From: JABDGM01 sp963738665
GTDB lineage: Bacteria > Planctomycetota > Planctomycetia > Pirellulales > Lacipirellulaceae
NCBI GenBank assembly: GCA_963738665.1
Contig: CAVTXL010000002.1
Span: forward strand, 434,001-498,000
Direction of reading: 5' to 3'
Length of the DNA: 64,000 nucleotides
Shown: piece by piece, positions 9,388 to 18,432 of the stretch
Layout of the letters: each line of letters begins with the position of its first letter
Numbering within the stretch: the stretch's first letter is position 1
Position numbers and translations under genes: made by a program
The notes under the pieces: model-generated
The model's database searches: none
Told to the model about the DNA's origin: nothing
What the model saw: the letters and a program-made list of their open reading frames with translations, nothing else

Positions 9388-10461
9388 TCAATCCAACCCG
9401 CCCATTTGGTCGCGTAGTTGCTGTCGGTCGAAGTCGATCAGCGCGTCGGTCATCGGTTGCAGGTTGCCGGCAATGACCTGGTCGAGATTGTAGAGCGTCA
9501 GCCCAATGCGGTGATCGGTGATGCGATTCTGCGGGAAGTTGTACGTGCGAATCCGCTGGCTGCGGTCGCCGGAGCCGACCAGGCTTTTTCGTTCCGCCGC
9601 CCGCTTGGCTTGTTCGCGCTGTTGCTTGAAATCGTAAATTCGCGCGGCGAGCTCGCGGAGCGCCTTGTTCTTGTTCTTGAGCTGGCTCTTTTCGTCCTGG
9701 CATTGCACGACGATGCCGGTCTCAAAATGCGTCAGCCGCACGGCCGAGGCCGTCTTGTTGACGTGCTGGCCGCCGGGGCCGCTCGCGCAGAACGTATCCA
9801 GGCGATAGTCGTCGGGCTTCAGAGCGACTTCCACCTCTTCCGGCTCGGCTAGCACGGCCACCGTGGCCGCGGAGGTGTGGATTCGGCCTTGCGTCTCTGT
9901 TTCCGGCACGCGCTGTACGCGATGTCCGCCGCTCTCGTATTGCAGCTCGCGATAGACGCCCTCCCCTTCGATTCCCATCACGACGTCCTTAAAACCGCCT
10001 AGTTCGGTTGGGCTGTGGCTGAGAATCTCCGTCTTCCAGCCCTTTTCTTCGGCATGATGCCGATACATCTCGAACAGATCACGGGCGAAGAGGGCCGCCT
10101 CGTCGCCGCCGGTGCCGGCACGGATTTCCATGATGATTCGCGAACGATTGGCGTCCTCGCCGCCAACGGTGAGCTCCAGCAGGTCGTTCCACAGCTTCTC
10201 ACGCTCGTCGCGCAGCGTGGGCAGTTCGTGCTCGGCGAGTTCGCGCAACTCTTCGTCGTCGCCGTCGATCATTTGCTGCGCCTCGAAAATCTGCTGGTTC
10301 AGCTCCTTGAACTTGCGGTATTTCTTCGCCAATTTGCCGAGCGAGCCGTGCTCGCGGGCGACAGCCGTGATGTGCGCAGGATTGGCCAGCACGTTGGGGT
10401 CGACGAGGTCGTTTTCCAACCGTTCGTAGCGGGCCAGTTTTTGATCCAACAAATCGCGCAT
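9388..10461 (-). CDS. prfA: Peptide chain release factor 1
   Basis: RF1 recognises UAA and UAG and triggers peptide release on the ribosome. The 357-residue length is normal. The GGQ motif is in SGPGGQHVNKTASAVRL, and the stop-codon-reading tripeptide is P-x-T type (VPETETQGRIHTSAATV), which marks RF1 rather than RF2. The C-terminal YNFPQNRITDHRIGLTL is conserved. It sits between rpmE and prmC on the same strand, so the PrmC enzyme and its substrate are neighbours. The 158 bases between prfA and prmC contain a degenerate CACGAAGA tandem repeat (9255-9292) and nothing else clear. Confidence 0.95.
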   Translation of the reverse strand: MRDLLDQKLARYERLENDLVDPNVLANPAHITAVAREHGSLGKLAKKYRKFKELNQQIFEAQQMIDGDDEELRELAEHELPTLRDEREKLWNDLLELTVGGEDANRSRIIMEIRAGTGGDEAALFARDLFEMYRHHAEEKGWKTEILSHSPTELGGFKDVVMGIEGEGVYRELQYESGGHRVQRVPETETQGRIHTSAATVAVLAEPEEVEVALKPDDYRLDTFCASGPGGQHVNKTASAVRLTHFETGIVVQCQDEKSQLKNKNKALRELAARIYDFKQQREQAKRAAERKSLVGSGDRSQRIRTYNFPQNRITDHRIGLTLYNLDQVIAGNLQPMTDALIDFDRQQLRDQMGGLD

Positions 10462-10540
10462 AACGCATTGTCAGGCGAGCCTGTTCCTCGAGCGAATTCA
10501 ATCTACGAGCGCCTATCTGAAAACCGTTCGGACAAAAAAC

Positions 10541-10588
10541 AAGGGATGAGGGAGGGCAGGCGCAAGCGCCTGCGGTCCCTCATCCCTT
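10541..10588 (-). terminator. Rho-independent terminator after rpmE
   Basis: A long stem is made of AAGGGATGAGGGA / TCCCTCATCCCTT outside and GCAGGCGC / GCGCCTGC inside, separated by a GG/GG mismatch. Read on the minus strand it is followed by TGTTTTTTG (10533-10540). It begins 17 bases after the rpmE stop and precedes prfA, so prfA probably has its own promoter or depends on read-through. Confidence 0.7.
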
Positions 10589-10604
10589 AGGAATGGCCGC
10601 TCAG

Positions 10605-10835
10605 CTACTTTTTGCCGCGATTCAAACTGGCATAGCCAGCGGCGGCAAACTTGTTCTTGAACTTCTCAATGCGCCCCGCCGTGTCGACGAACTTCAATTT
10701 GCCGGTATAGAACGGATGGCAAACGCTGCAAATGTCGACCTTCAGCTCCTTCCGGGTGCTGCGCGTGGTGAAGCGGTTGCCGCAGCCGCAGCTCACCTGG
10801 GTTTCGAAATACTCTGGATGAATGCCGTCTTTCAT
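10605..10835 (-). CDS. rpmE: 50S ribosomal protein L31, zinc-binding type
   Basis: This is bL31, part of the large ribosomal subunit and its bridge to the small subunit. The start chosen is ATG 10835 (MKDGIHPEYFETQVSCGCGN), giving 76 residues, because GCGAGG lies about 7 bases upstream and the family starts with this motif. The longer frame to 10874 has no support. The zinc ligands are kept (CGCG and CSVC), so this is the C+ form used when zinc is available. The C terminus has the usual basic tail. prfA follows downstream after a terminator. Confidence 0.93.
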   Translation of the reverse strand: MKDGIHPEYFETQVSCGCGNRFTTRSTRKELKVDICSVCHPFYTGKLKFVDTAGRIEKFKNKFAAAGYASLNRGKK

Positions 10836-10962
10836 CGGAACCTCGCCCGCTTTTTGGCCGTAAATCCGTATCAAATCGGAATCCTAAAGAATACGAAACT
10901 CTGGTCGGGCAGGCAAGGCCTGGAAGTGGGTCGGCCACGCCGCGGGCGGATCGGCCGGGTGG

Positions 10963-11919
10963 TCAGGTGGGCCGCTCGCGTAGCCAGTCGGCAATGAGCG
11001 TATCCAAAAGTAGCTGCGAGGCATGGTATGCCACCATCGGCAAGATCGCCAGCGCCCCAAACTTCGTGGCGAGAAACAGCCCTGCCATAATTGTTTTTTG
11101 ACTGCCCGCGATGCCAACGGCAATGGTATCGGGCCGGCTCATTTGCAGCGCCCTTCCGGCACAGAGGCCGACCGTCAGCAGCGTGACATGAATCGCGATC
11201 ACAGCCGCGATCAAAACGGCGATGTTGCGGAACGCCAGCACGCCGGCGTTGCCCACGTCGCTGATTCTTTCGCCGCAGCCGACGGCGCCAGCGAACACGA
11301 ACGTGAGGATACCAAGTTGCGCCAGCGTGCTGAGCGTCACTTTGTGCCGGCTAGACCAGTCGCCCAACGGTTTCCATTGGCGAACGAGCTGCGCAATAAG
11401 AATGGGCACCACGAGCAGTAGCAATAACTGTTGCATCAACACTCCGTATTTAAGTTCGGCGCCGCTGGCCTGCGTGCCGATCAAGACGCGTAGCCAGGCG
11501 GGGACCACGAGAAAGCAGGCCAGGTTCGTGATCATCGTGACCAGAATCGAAACCGAATCGTTGCCGCCGGCGCGGCGCGTCCAGACGGTCGCCGCCGCCA
11601 GCGTACAAGGCACGACCGTGGCCACGACAATGCCGTCGGCCAGCTCCTGCGGCAATAGATGACCGGCCAGCCAGCCGAGCGGCGGCGCCAGGCCCAGGTT
11701 GATCGTCGCGGCCAGCCAGGCAGGGCCCGGGCGACGAATGGCCCGCCACATGGCGCTCGTTTCCATCGGCAGCGCCATCAGAAACATCACCGTGGCCACG
11801 ACGGCGTCGCGGTTGATGTGATCGGCGACGCCCTGTGCCCTACGCCACCAGATCATACCGACCACCAAAACGGCAATCAAGGCAAGGAGAAACCAGCGCT
11901 GGCGAAGAAAGTGAAGCAT
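10963..11919 (-). CDS. Bile acid:sodium symporter family (SBF-like) membrane protein
   Basis: The 318-residue protein (ATG 11919) has about ten hydrophobic segments and the BASS-type pattern: PLGWLAGHLLPQEL, then the conserved VVPCTLAAATVWTRRAGGND and, near the C terminus, GIAGSQKTIMAGLFLATKFG. It resembles the PF13593 branch of bacterial SBF-like transporters. Known relatives move organic anions with sodium; the substrate here cannot be inferred. The frame is open upstream to 12183 only because the hairpin repeat 11991-12046 happens to be open. The rpmE gene upstream in the map is transcribed in the same direction, but there is no sign of coupling. Confidence 0.8.
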   Translation of the reverse strand: MLHFLRQRWFLLALIAVLVVGMIWWRRAQGVADHINRDAVVATVMFLMALPMETSAMWRAIRRPGPAWLAATINLGLAPPLGWLAGHLLPQELADGIVVATVVPCTLAAATVWTRRAGGNDSVSILVTMITNLACFLVVPAWLRVLIGTQASGAELKYGVLMQQLLLLLVVPILIAQLVRQWKPLGDWSSRHKVTLSTLAQLGILTFVFAGAVGCGERISDVGNAGVLAFRNIAVLIAAVIAIHVTLLTVGLCAGRALQMSRPDTIAVGIAGSQKTIMAGLFLATKFGALAILPMVAYHASQLLLDTLIADWLRERPT

Positions 11920-11990
11920 GCGACGGGTATCGGAATGCAAACCGCCTATTGCAGCTTTGCTATGTGGTCCCGCGGAAAGATTTCGGCTGT

Positions 11991-12046
11991 AGGATGGACA
12001 ATCCTGTCCGTCGTACGGCTTGTCGACGGACAGGATTGTCCATCCT
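11991..12046. repeat. Dispersed GGACGGACAA hairpin repeat, copy 2
   Basis: A perfect 23-bp stem is formed by 11991-12013 and 12024-12046 with a 10-base loop (TACGGCTTGT). The arm begins AGGATGGACAATCCTGTCC. The sequence is clearly related to 4431-4489. It sits upstream of the SBF transporter and downstream of the large lipoprotein gene; it lacks a T tract, so a role as terminator is uncertain. Confidence 0.85.
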
Positions 12047-12122
12047 TCCGCATATCGCATCGGCGGTTCTACTAAGATCGAACGGCAATCGGCAGCACGA
12101 TATTCGCATTGAGGGAACAGCC

Positions 12123-14177
12123 CTAATGAACCTCTTGTTCTGCTTGCTTCAAGTGGCGCACCCGCAGCAAGCTGCCGGCGCACTGCGGAGACTGGTCGGA
12201 TTCGTACAGCTCAATGGCTTGGTCGCGCTTGCCCTGTGCTTCGAGGGAGCGAGCGCGGTTGTACGTGGCGCCGGCCGCCCATTGCGAGCCGGCTTGATAC
12301 AATTCGGGGTGGGCGAACCAATCCTCCGCCACATCGTAGTGCCGCAAGTCGAACAGCAGCAGGCCGACCCAATAGGCCGCGTCAGTCTGCAGGATTTGGG
12401 CGATCCGCTGCTTGTCCGGCGACGCCCACTCTGCGCTGTGGAGCGACGGCCGCACCTTCCGTGAATATAACGTGACGGCCTCAGCGTGGCTCGTCGTGGA
12501 TTCTGCGCCCGGGTCGCGACGGGTGTCGGCATTTGGCCGCCGGCCTTGAAAATGAAGCACGCGGGCTTGCCAGAGCGTCGGCCGCCAGGCGAAGGGCTCG
12601 AAGGCCATCGCTTCCTGGAGACAGTCGCGTGAATTTCGATTCAATTGGTCGCGAAGCGTTGTAAACGGTACGTCCCACACGCGAACCGACGACACACCTG
12701 GCATGTCTTTGACGCGCTGGGCAATGCCGCCCGCATTTGCCGAGAGCACAACACGATTGTCGGCCGTCAATTTCCGCTCGAGTTGTTGCGCTGCTTGGGA
12801 AAGATCGAACTCGTCGGCCACGAGATTGGCAGTAACGTCTTCAAGCTGTGCGGCGGTAAGGGGGTACGGCGCGGCGGGCAGGACATCGAATTGGCGCAGG
12901 AGCGCATCATCGCCGCGCAATTGCGCGAGCGTGGCGACTTTGCCATCCGGGCTGCGGAACGGCAAGCCCAATCGAGCGTCGAACACGTACAGTTGGGCGT
13001 CGGAGACCAAGGCGGGCAACGCAAATGATTCGCCCAGCTTCGACGGGTCGCCTGCGTCCGCTGTTGGGCTGGCTGAGGCGGCGGTGGTGGGCGTCAGCAG
13101 TACGACGTCGAGCCCCTGTTGGCGGCATAAGAGAGCGAATACCCAGGCGCGTTGCCGGGCCGTGCCATGCCCGTACAGCAACGTCTGCCAAGGCCGATGG
13201 GCGGCGGCATTTTCATCGGCGTCCAGTTGGATATTCCGGACCGTCCAATCGAACAGCGATTGAGCTTTATCAAGATCGGCAAAATTGTCGCCTGCCGCCC
13301 AGCGCGAGATATCACGGAGCCAAACGGCTTCTTGGAGTAACCGTCCTTGATAGGGTTTGAATTCGCGGGCCGAGAGAGCCGCGTTCGAAATGCGCGGCGC
13401 CAAATGTTCGTCCTTCAGGAGCGAATTGTCGAGCGTCTTGATGAGCGGGTCGACCTGAAAGTCTTCGAGCGGCTTGCTTTGGCGCGACCATTGATTGAGC
13501 CGGTCGACGATGAGCGTGAGCGCCTTCTCGTCGGGACTCGGCTCCCAACCGAGCACCGGCAGACGACGATAACTATACTTCTTCAGCCGCTCGGAAATAT
13601 CCACCATGCGATCGTCCGAGAGGCGCGAGATTTCGAGCTTCCTGGGTTCGTTTTCGGCTTCAGCCAATGACTCCTCGACGAGCAGTGAGTTCTCGTCAAT
13701 GACCTGTGCCACGGTTAACTCGACCGGCAAAAAGCGGCCCATGCCGGCCATCGCGCTAGTTTGTTCGACGGTTTCGTCCGGGCGGATGTAGAATTTTACG
13801 ATGTCGCCCGGGCGGATGCGGGCGTAACGGAAGCGGGCGTTTTTCGCGGGCACCACCAACAAATTGAAGGGGCTGTTCGGCACGGCGGGGTTTGCCGTGC
13901 AAACCGCGAGGATGTCGTCTTTATCGGTGCTCTTGCGCGAGTCGAGGACAATCGATGGCGTCGACAATTTCGTATCAACGGCCGAAGGCAAGTCGTTCAA
14001 CTGGGCCACGGCCGCGGTCAACAAACTAGCGCCCTGCGAGGCCCGGAAGCTATTGATGCCTTGCCCGCCCGGTCTCGGCTGCGGCGGCCCACAGCCCAAC
14101 AGGGAAACCGACAGGACCAACAGCGATCCGGCGAAGGATTTCAACACTACGCTCCACTGCGAGTTTGTAGAACACAT
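12123..14177 (-). CDS. Lipoprotein with degenerate transglutaminase-like domain
   Basis: The 684-residue protein starts with a lipoprotein signal peptide (SFAGSLLVLSVSLLGC, lipobox LLGC at about residues 26-29), so it is probably attached to a membrane facing the periplasm. Residues about 300-370 resemble a transglutaminase-like core (LFDWTVRNIQLDADENA ... LLYGHGTARQRAWVFALL). The catalytic Cys normally found after the Gly is not seen, so it may be a binding rather than an enzymatic domain. The C-terminal 150 residues contain TPR-like helices (NRARSLEAQGKRDQAIELYE). The function is unknown. It is convergent with nothing; the gene before it on the same strand is kdsA. Confidence 0.7.
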   Translation of the reverse strand: MCSTNSQWSVVLKSFAGSLLVLSVSLLGCGPPQPRPGGQGINSFRASQGASLLTAAVAQLNDLPSAVDTKLSTPSIVLDSRKSTDKDDILAVCTANPAVPNSPFNLLVVPAKNARFRYARIRPGDIVKFYIRPDETVEQTSAMAGMGRFLPVELTVAQVIDENSLLVEESLAEAENEPRKLEISRLSDDRMVDISERLKKYSYRRLPVLGWEPSPDEKALTLIVDRLNQWSRQSKPLEDFQVDPLIKTLDNSLLKDEHLAPRISNAALSAREFKPYQGRLLQEAVWLRDISRWAAGDNFADLDKAQSLFDWTVRNIQLDADENAAAHRPWQTLLYGHGTARQRAWVFALLCRQQGLDVVLLTPTTAASASPTADAGDPSKLGESFALPALVSDAQLYVFDARLGLPFRSPDGKVATLAQLRGDDALLRQFDVLPAAPYPLTAAQLEDVTANLVADEFDLSQAAQQLERKLTADNRVVLSANAGGIAQRVKDMPGVSSVRVWDVPFTTLRDQLNRNSRDCLQEAMAFEPFAWRPTLWQARVLHFQGRRPNADTRRDPGAESTTSHAEAVTLYSRKVRPSLHSAEWASPDKQRIAQILQTDAAYWVGLLLFDLRHYDVAEDWFAHPELYQAGSQWAAGATYNRARSLEAQGKRDQAIELYESDQSPQCAGSLLRVRHLKQAEQEVH

Positions 14178-14502
14178 CAGGTAAAGCAGCGAATGAACCG
14201 TGGTGACTCAAATTGAAGTCCCCTCCTTATTATTCCGCCTACCTCCTGCTTTGCCAACGCTGCAGAGTGATGCGAGTGCCGTGTTCGACGGCGGGGAAGG
14301 CCGGCTTCATCCGTGGACTCGCAGACTGGCAGAGTCCCCGCTGGTTCGAAATCATGTTCGCATTCAGCAATCGGCAGGCGTTTTGGCCCGGTTCCTGAGG
14401 GGGCAACGGCAGGGAGCCCGGCAGGGGCGGCTGCCGACCGGTGCGGCGAACCCCACGTTGCCGGACATGATCATTTTTCCCAGAGAGGCCTTCGACGATT
14501 AT

Positions 14503-15349
14503 TCATGAGCGGCTGGGGGACGCGAGTTTAGCGACAACCTCCCGAATTTTTAACAGTCTGCGCAGCATGTCGCCAAATTGGTCGAGGGGGACCATGTTGG
14601 GCCCGTCGCTTGGCGAACGATCGGGATCGGGATGGGTTTCACAAAACAAGCCGTCGGCGCCGATTGCAATGGCCGCGCGTGCCAGCGGTTCGACCCAGGC
14701 GCGGTTTCCGCCGGTGGCTTCGCCGAGTCCACCCGGCTCTTGCACGCTGTGAGTCGCGTCGAATACGACCGGAACGCCCAGGGATTGCATTTCCGGAATC
14801 GCCCGCATGTCATTCACCAAGCGGCCGTAGCCGAAAAAGGTGCCCCGTTCACAGAGCAGCAGATTGGTGCAGCCGCCCGCAGCAAGCTTGTAAACGACGT
14901 GTCGCATGTCGGCGGGCGACATGAACTGGCCTTTTTTTACGTTAACCGCCCGCCCCGTCCGCGCCAGCGGCCGTCAGCAAGTCGGTCTGCCGGGCGAGAA
15001 ATGCGGGGATCTGAATCAAGTCGCAAACTTCTCCCACGGCGGCAACTTGCGCCGATTCGTGCACGTCGGTGGTCACGGGCACCGCGAATTCGTGGGCGAC
15101 GCGGCGCAGGACCCGCAGGCCTTCATCGCGTCCCAGCCCCCGAAACGAGTCGACACTGGTCCGGTTGGCTTTATCGAATGACGCCTTAAACACCAGTTGT
15201 ACCGGTAAATCGCGGGTGGCCGCCATTAGTCGCTCGGCGATCAACAGCGTGAGCGATTCGCTCTCGATCACGCACGGCCCGGCGATGACGAGCAATTTCT
15301 GGCCCGCGCCGCATAGATAATCGCGAATTATCGCTGGGTTATTCAACAT
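14503..15349 (-). CDS. kdsA: 3-deoxy-8-phosphooctulonate synthase, broken by one frameshift
   Basis: KdsA condenses arabinose-5-phosphate and phosphoenolpyruvate in Kdo/LPS synthesis. The first frame (15349-14942) shows IAGPCVIESE, LVFKASFDKANRTS, DVHESAQ and IPAFLARQTDLLTAAG and then stops. The next frame, from about 14960, continues at once as AVNVKKGQFMSPADMRH, NLLLCERGTFFGYG and VVFDATHSVQEPGG to the stop at 14503. The total length, 847 bases, is one more than a multiple of three, so a single extra base in the GC-rich stretch 14953-14968 explains it. An assembly error is more likely than loss of an essential gene, because both halves are well conserved. Confidence 0.85.
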
Positions 15350-15373
15350 CGTGGAATTGGCAGGTCGTCATGT

Positions 15374-16372
15374 TCAACTCAGAACGTCCGGCAACTCAAA
15401 TCCGAGTCGCGCCGCCGCCGAGCGCGGAATGAGTAACCGCAGGCGCCAGGCAGTACATCGACGTCCACCGGCAGCATGCCTGCGAAATCGCCGTCTAGCT
15501 GATAAGGGACTTCCGCATTCGGTTCGGCTTCGATACGAAATCTACGCTGCCGCACAAGCTGGAAATCACTAAGCGCGAGGTGACTGCCTTCCAGCACGTG
15601 CCCAAGGTACCGCAGGCTGCTAACCAGGGAGCCGCCTCGAACAGGCACACGTCGAGCAGCCCGTCGGCGCCGTCGGCGCGGGGTGCGATTTGCCAACCCA
15701 GCGCATAGAGCGGCAAGTTGAAACCAAACACCCAGCGACAAGCGAGCGATGTGCTCGCTTGGTCCGCGCTCGGGCTGCAATATATCTGCAACTGGGGATA
15801 ATTGTAACTACGGATTGTGTCGAGGGTGGGTTTAAAATATGTCGCACGGGTGATGTTGCCGCTCCTTTTCTCGTGCAGGCGACGGATCACCTCGGCGTCG
15901 AATCCGGCACTTATCATGAGCAAGAAGAACTTACCGTTCGCCCGCCCAAGATCGAGCCGTACGACAACGCCTCGATCGATCGTTTCACGGACAGCGTGTC
16001 CCCGCAGGCGTTGGCCGATATAGCGCCCGAAGAGATTCTCGGTGCCCATGGGAACGGGCAAAATCGGCACTTCCAGCGGAGTGAGGTTGCGAACGCTGGA
16101 GACGGTGCCGTCGCCACCCAGGGCGACAACGGCTCGCAGTTCAGTCGCCTGGCAATTTGCCGTAAGTAACTGGAGTTGAGCCAAATCACTCGTCACAGCG
16201 ACGTCGTAGCCAGCGTCGCGAAGAGCGGTGGTTATTTCGTTGACGCGCCTCCTCCTCCAAGGCGCCCTGCGCGGCGGTTGACGCACATTACGATACGGCG
16301 ACTTGTCGCGGGGGGGATGTGGGAGAAGGGAATGCGACGAGCCGTTGTCTCAGGTTGAGATGTCGTTGTCAT
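15374..16372 (-). CDS. Diacylglycerol/lipid kinase family protein with three frameshifts
   Basis: The central frame (16286-15495) has the nucleotide-binding VVALGGDGTVSSVRNLT and the motif PILPVPMGTENLFGRYIG of the DAGK catalytic domain, which phosphorylates diacylglycerol or related lipids. The N terminus (TSRRIVMCVNRRAG) is in another frame and joins near 16265. The C-terminal part (GSLVSSLRYLGHVLEGSHL, then EVPYQLDGDFAGMLP) is in a second frame joining near 15630, and the last residues (LRLLIPRSAAARLGFELPDV) need one more base near 15430. The end given here, 15374, is the stop of that repaired frame. Three lesions in one gene could mean a pseudogene, but kdsA beside it is damaged in the same way. 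Confidence 0.7.
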
Positions 16373-16706
16373 CCGTTTGCACGTCATGCCGGGGCCGCCG
16401 TCGGAAATCGACACAAGCCGAGCGCGGAACCGATTGTACCATAAAGCTTTGCGCCCTCGAATGGCGAGCGGCGTCTCAATTTGAAGCGCGCGGCGAGCGT
16501 GCCCGCCGCGGATGGGAGACTTGGCCCTGAGTGCATCAGTCTGCGACAGGGACGTCGACGGATGTGTCGTCTTTCGCCCTCGACCGAGGGGCGCGGCACG
16601 ATCGGCTCACGGCGGAAGCGCCGGATTACGCGGTTGCGTTTGTCTCACACTAAAGCACTGTCGTCAAAGGGTTTGCGGCGCGGATAAATGCTGCATCAGC
16701 GGAGCA
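16373..16706. other. Intergenic stretch, no gene seen
   Basis: No open frame here has a plausible start, codon pattern or similarity on either strand. The stretch separates the lipid kinase from the tRNA-like relic. Confidence 0.5.
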
Positions 16707-16785
16707 GGCCGGCTGTTTGGCATTCAAGCTGCGTTTTCAACGCGGCGGAAGTCGGTCTGTGGGAGTTCGAATCCCCAGTCGGCCG
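16707..16785 (+). other. tRNA-like relic
   Basis: GGCCGGC (16707-16713) can pair with GTCGGCC (16778-16784) as a 7-bp acceptor stem. GAGTTCGAATCCCC (16763-16776) has the T-loop consensus TTCGAAT, and CTGCG-TTTTCAA-CGCGG forms an anticodon-like arm. The D arm is short, without the GG pair, the T stem has two mismatches and no CCA is encoded. It is either a decayed tRNA or an unusual tRNA-like structure. Confidence 0.35.
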
Positions 16786-16805
16786 ACCCCTTAATTTGCT
16801 GGCCC

Positions 16806-16900
16806 GCGGGGCCTCGAATGCATGTGGCATAGTGGTTGCCTTGCCCCTGACCACTGTGTCGAGTCAGCTGAGGTTGGCTCATTCGAGGCCCGCTTTTTTT
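16806..16900 (+). ncRNA. Candidate structured RNA with three-way junction and U tract
   Basis: An outer stem (GCGGGGCCTCGAATG, 16806-16820, with CATTCGAGGCCCGC, 16880-16893, one bulge) encloses two hairpins: ATAGTGGT / ACCACTGT (16829-16857) and GAGTCAGC / GTTGGCTC (16861-16880). Seven T follow at 16894-16900. The fold is compact and ends as a Rho-independent terminator would. No known riboswitch or RNA family is recognised. It may simply be the terminator of the upstream tRNA-like transcript. Confidence 0.45.
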
Positions 16901-16934
16901 GGCGGGTGGAAATCGTCGAGTCTCGGAGTGAGAG

Positions 16935-17012
16935 TTAGCAGCGTGTTGAAAAATGGGACAGGCATGGTCGGGCCTCATTTCTCGAAAATGAGACCCGACC
17001 CCATATCCTAAT
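16935..17012. repeat. Dispersed repeat with TTAGCAGC-GTTGAAAAA end and hairpin
   Basis: The left end (TTAGCAGCGTGTTGAAAAA) resembles the terminal repeats of 25467-25622. A hairpin at 16966-17000 pairs GGTCGGG and CTCATTT with AAATGAG and CCCGACC. It looks like a half copy of a MITE-like family. Confidence 0.5.
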
Positions 17013-17594
17013 ATCCTCGTCGATTGCAAGAAGCTACGCTGGCTGCGTAGGCTGCTGCTGACTTCCAACGCCGCCCTGCCTAGCGTGACCAGACAAACAC
17101 GCCAAGCGCCGCGGCAGCGAGCGCTACGGAGATCAACAGCGATCGCAGACTGAACCGAAAGGGCCGACGAATCGCGTTGAGGTGCGAGGTGCACGTGTGC
17201 CGCGAGTGGCGAAGACTTTACAGTGGTACCGCCACCTTCGAACAGCCAAATCAAGATGATCAAAACGACAATGATCGCGGCTTCGATCATTTCTATTCGC
17301 GCCTGATTCGCAGGTTGAGCCGGAATTCAGATGCTTCGATTCTTCAATATCCGTGAAACCACGTAGACACTTCCGGCGACGACACCAGCAACGGCCAACC
17401 ATGATAGGACATCAATAAGTGTGGACATGCTAGGCGGCCGTTACGTACTAGAAATGCATTCCGACGAAATCCCCTTTTACGAGCGGAATCGATCGACCAT
17501 TCCTCTTTTGCCCTTACCATTGCATCGGGCCAAACGCTTGGATGCGAATTTCTGGTGTGGATGAAGTCGCTGCCAGGCCGTTCGCCGCTTCGAC
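17013..17594. other. Intergenic stretch with possible broken small membrane protein
   Basis: On the minus strand, 17290-17238 reads MIEAAIIVVLIILIWLFEGG with a hydrophobic helix. In the next frame, near 17180-17085, RRPFRFSLRSLLISVALAA ends at a stop. The second motif is typical of small planctomycete membrane proteins. The two do not share a frame, so no complete gene can be supported. Confidence 0.35.
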
Positions 17595-17687
17595 CTATTT
17601 GCGGCGTGACACCGCGGCCACGACCAGGGCAACGACGACGATCACGGCCGCGATGAGCAGGATGTCTCCGGTGCTCAGGCCAAACAT
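17595..17687 (-). CDS. Small single-pass membrane peptide, 30 residues
   Basis: The ORF is MFGLSTGDILLIAAVIVVVA followed by LVVAAVSRRK and a TAG stop. One hydrophobic helix fills residues about 8-26, and the tail is basic, so an N-out/C-in orientation is likely. GAGGGAGC lies about 5 bases before the ATG, a good ribosome-binding site. It is too short for standard gene calling. The function is unknown. Confidence 0.5.
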   Translation of the reverse strand: MFGLSTGDILLIAAVIVVVALVVAAVSRRK

Positions 17688-17785
17688 GGCAGCTCCCTCA
17701 CGACAGCAACTTGCCCGGCGCGTAAAATGCCGGCGGCGATTGCGGCCGGCAGAGCATTATCATTGTATCTCACTTCGGGGATGTC

Positions 17786-18178
17786 ATGGGAACTGAATCC
17801 GTGCGGACGGCTCGGCAGCGGGGCTTCGATATCGCGATTGCCGCCCTGTTGGGCGGTCTCTTAGGCGGTGCGCTGGGCGTGGCCGCGATGTGGCTGGTCG
17901 TGCGCAACGTCCTGGTCGTCGACCGGCTCCAGGCGCGGTCAATCGTCGTCACGGGCGAGTTGGGAACGGTCGAAATCGCCGGCGACTCCGGAATTAGCCT
18001 CAACCGCAACGATTACGCCGCGGCCCTGCTCTGGTTCCACGCACCGGGCACCGGCAGCCCCGGCACCGGCGGCCCCGCCCTCTGGCTTACTGCCCCCGAT
18101 AGCAACCAAGCCTTCCAGGCGACCCCATCCTCCCAAGCCACCGTCCCCCTGAAAATGGACGACGTGCATGGGATGTGA
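17786..18178 (+). CDS. Small membrane-anchored protein of unknown function
   Basis: The 130-residue protein starts at ATG 17786. Residues about 16-45 form a Gly/Ala-rich transmembrane segment (IAALLGGLLGGALGVAAMWL), followed by RSIVVTGELGTVEIAGDSGI, a beta-like region, and a Gly/Pro/Ser-rich tail. No family is recognised. The only competing frame is antisense and lacks such features. It is convergent with the 55-residue membrane protein at 18220-18387. Confidence 0.6.
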   Translation: MGTESVRTARQRGFDIAIAALLGGLLGGALGVAAMWLVVRNVLVVDRLQARSIVVTGELGTVEIAGDSGISLNRNDYAAALLWFHAPGTGSPGTGGPALWLTAPDSNQAFQATPSSQATVPLKMDDVHGM

Positions 18179-18219
18179 AAGCGGGAACCGCGCTTTTCGT
18201 TGCGCGTTTCGCCGCTTCG

Positions 18220-18387
18220 CTAGTTGTCGCGTAGAACGCCCTTTGCCAACCCCGTCCCCAGCACGACCAGGGCGATACCCACGATCAATTGCCCGAAGTA
18301 GCCGCCAATCGCACTCGCCGCCGCGGCCGCAATAAACCACAGGCCCATCACGCGGAGGGCCAGAGCAAAGGCATCTTTCGCGGACAT
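18220..18387 (-). CDS. Small two-helix membrane protein, 55 residues
   Basis: The ORF runs from ATG 18387 to TAG 18220-18222. Two hydrophobic stretches (ALALRVMGLWFIAAAAASA and GQLIVGIALVVLGTG) are joined by IGGYF. CAGGAG lies about 6 bases upstream of the ATG. It was found by reading the strand and is shorter than most gene-length cut-offs. The role is unknown. Confidence 0.6.
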   Translation of the reverse strand: MSAKDAFALALRVMGLWFIAAAAASAIGGYFGQLIVGIALVVLGTGLAKGVLRDN

Positions 18388-18432
18388 GGGGACTCCTGAT
18401 GAGGGGATATGGGTTCGGGTCCGGTCGGTCTT

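Noticed and set aside
16707..16900. tmRNA
   Set aside because: No pairing partner for the 3' acceptor is found 300-400 bases upstream and no tag reading frame is visible.
17939..18432. C-terminal extension of the Mug glycosylase frame
   Set aside because: It is antisense to the membrane protein at 17786-18178, low in complexity, and the family ends before it; a one-base shift gives a natural end.
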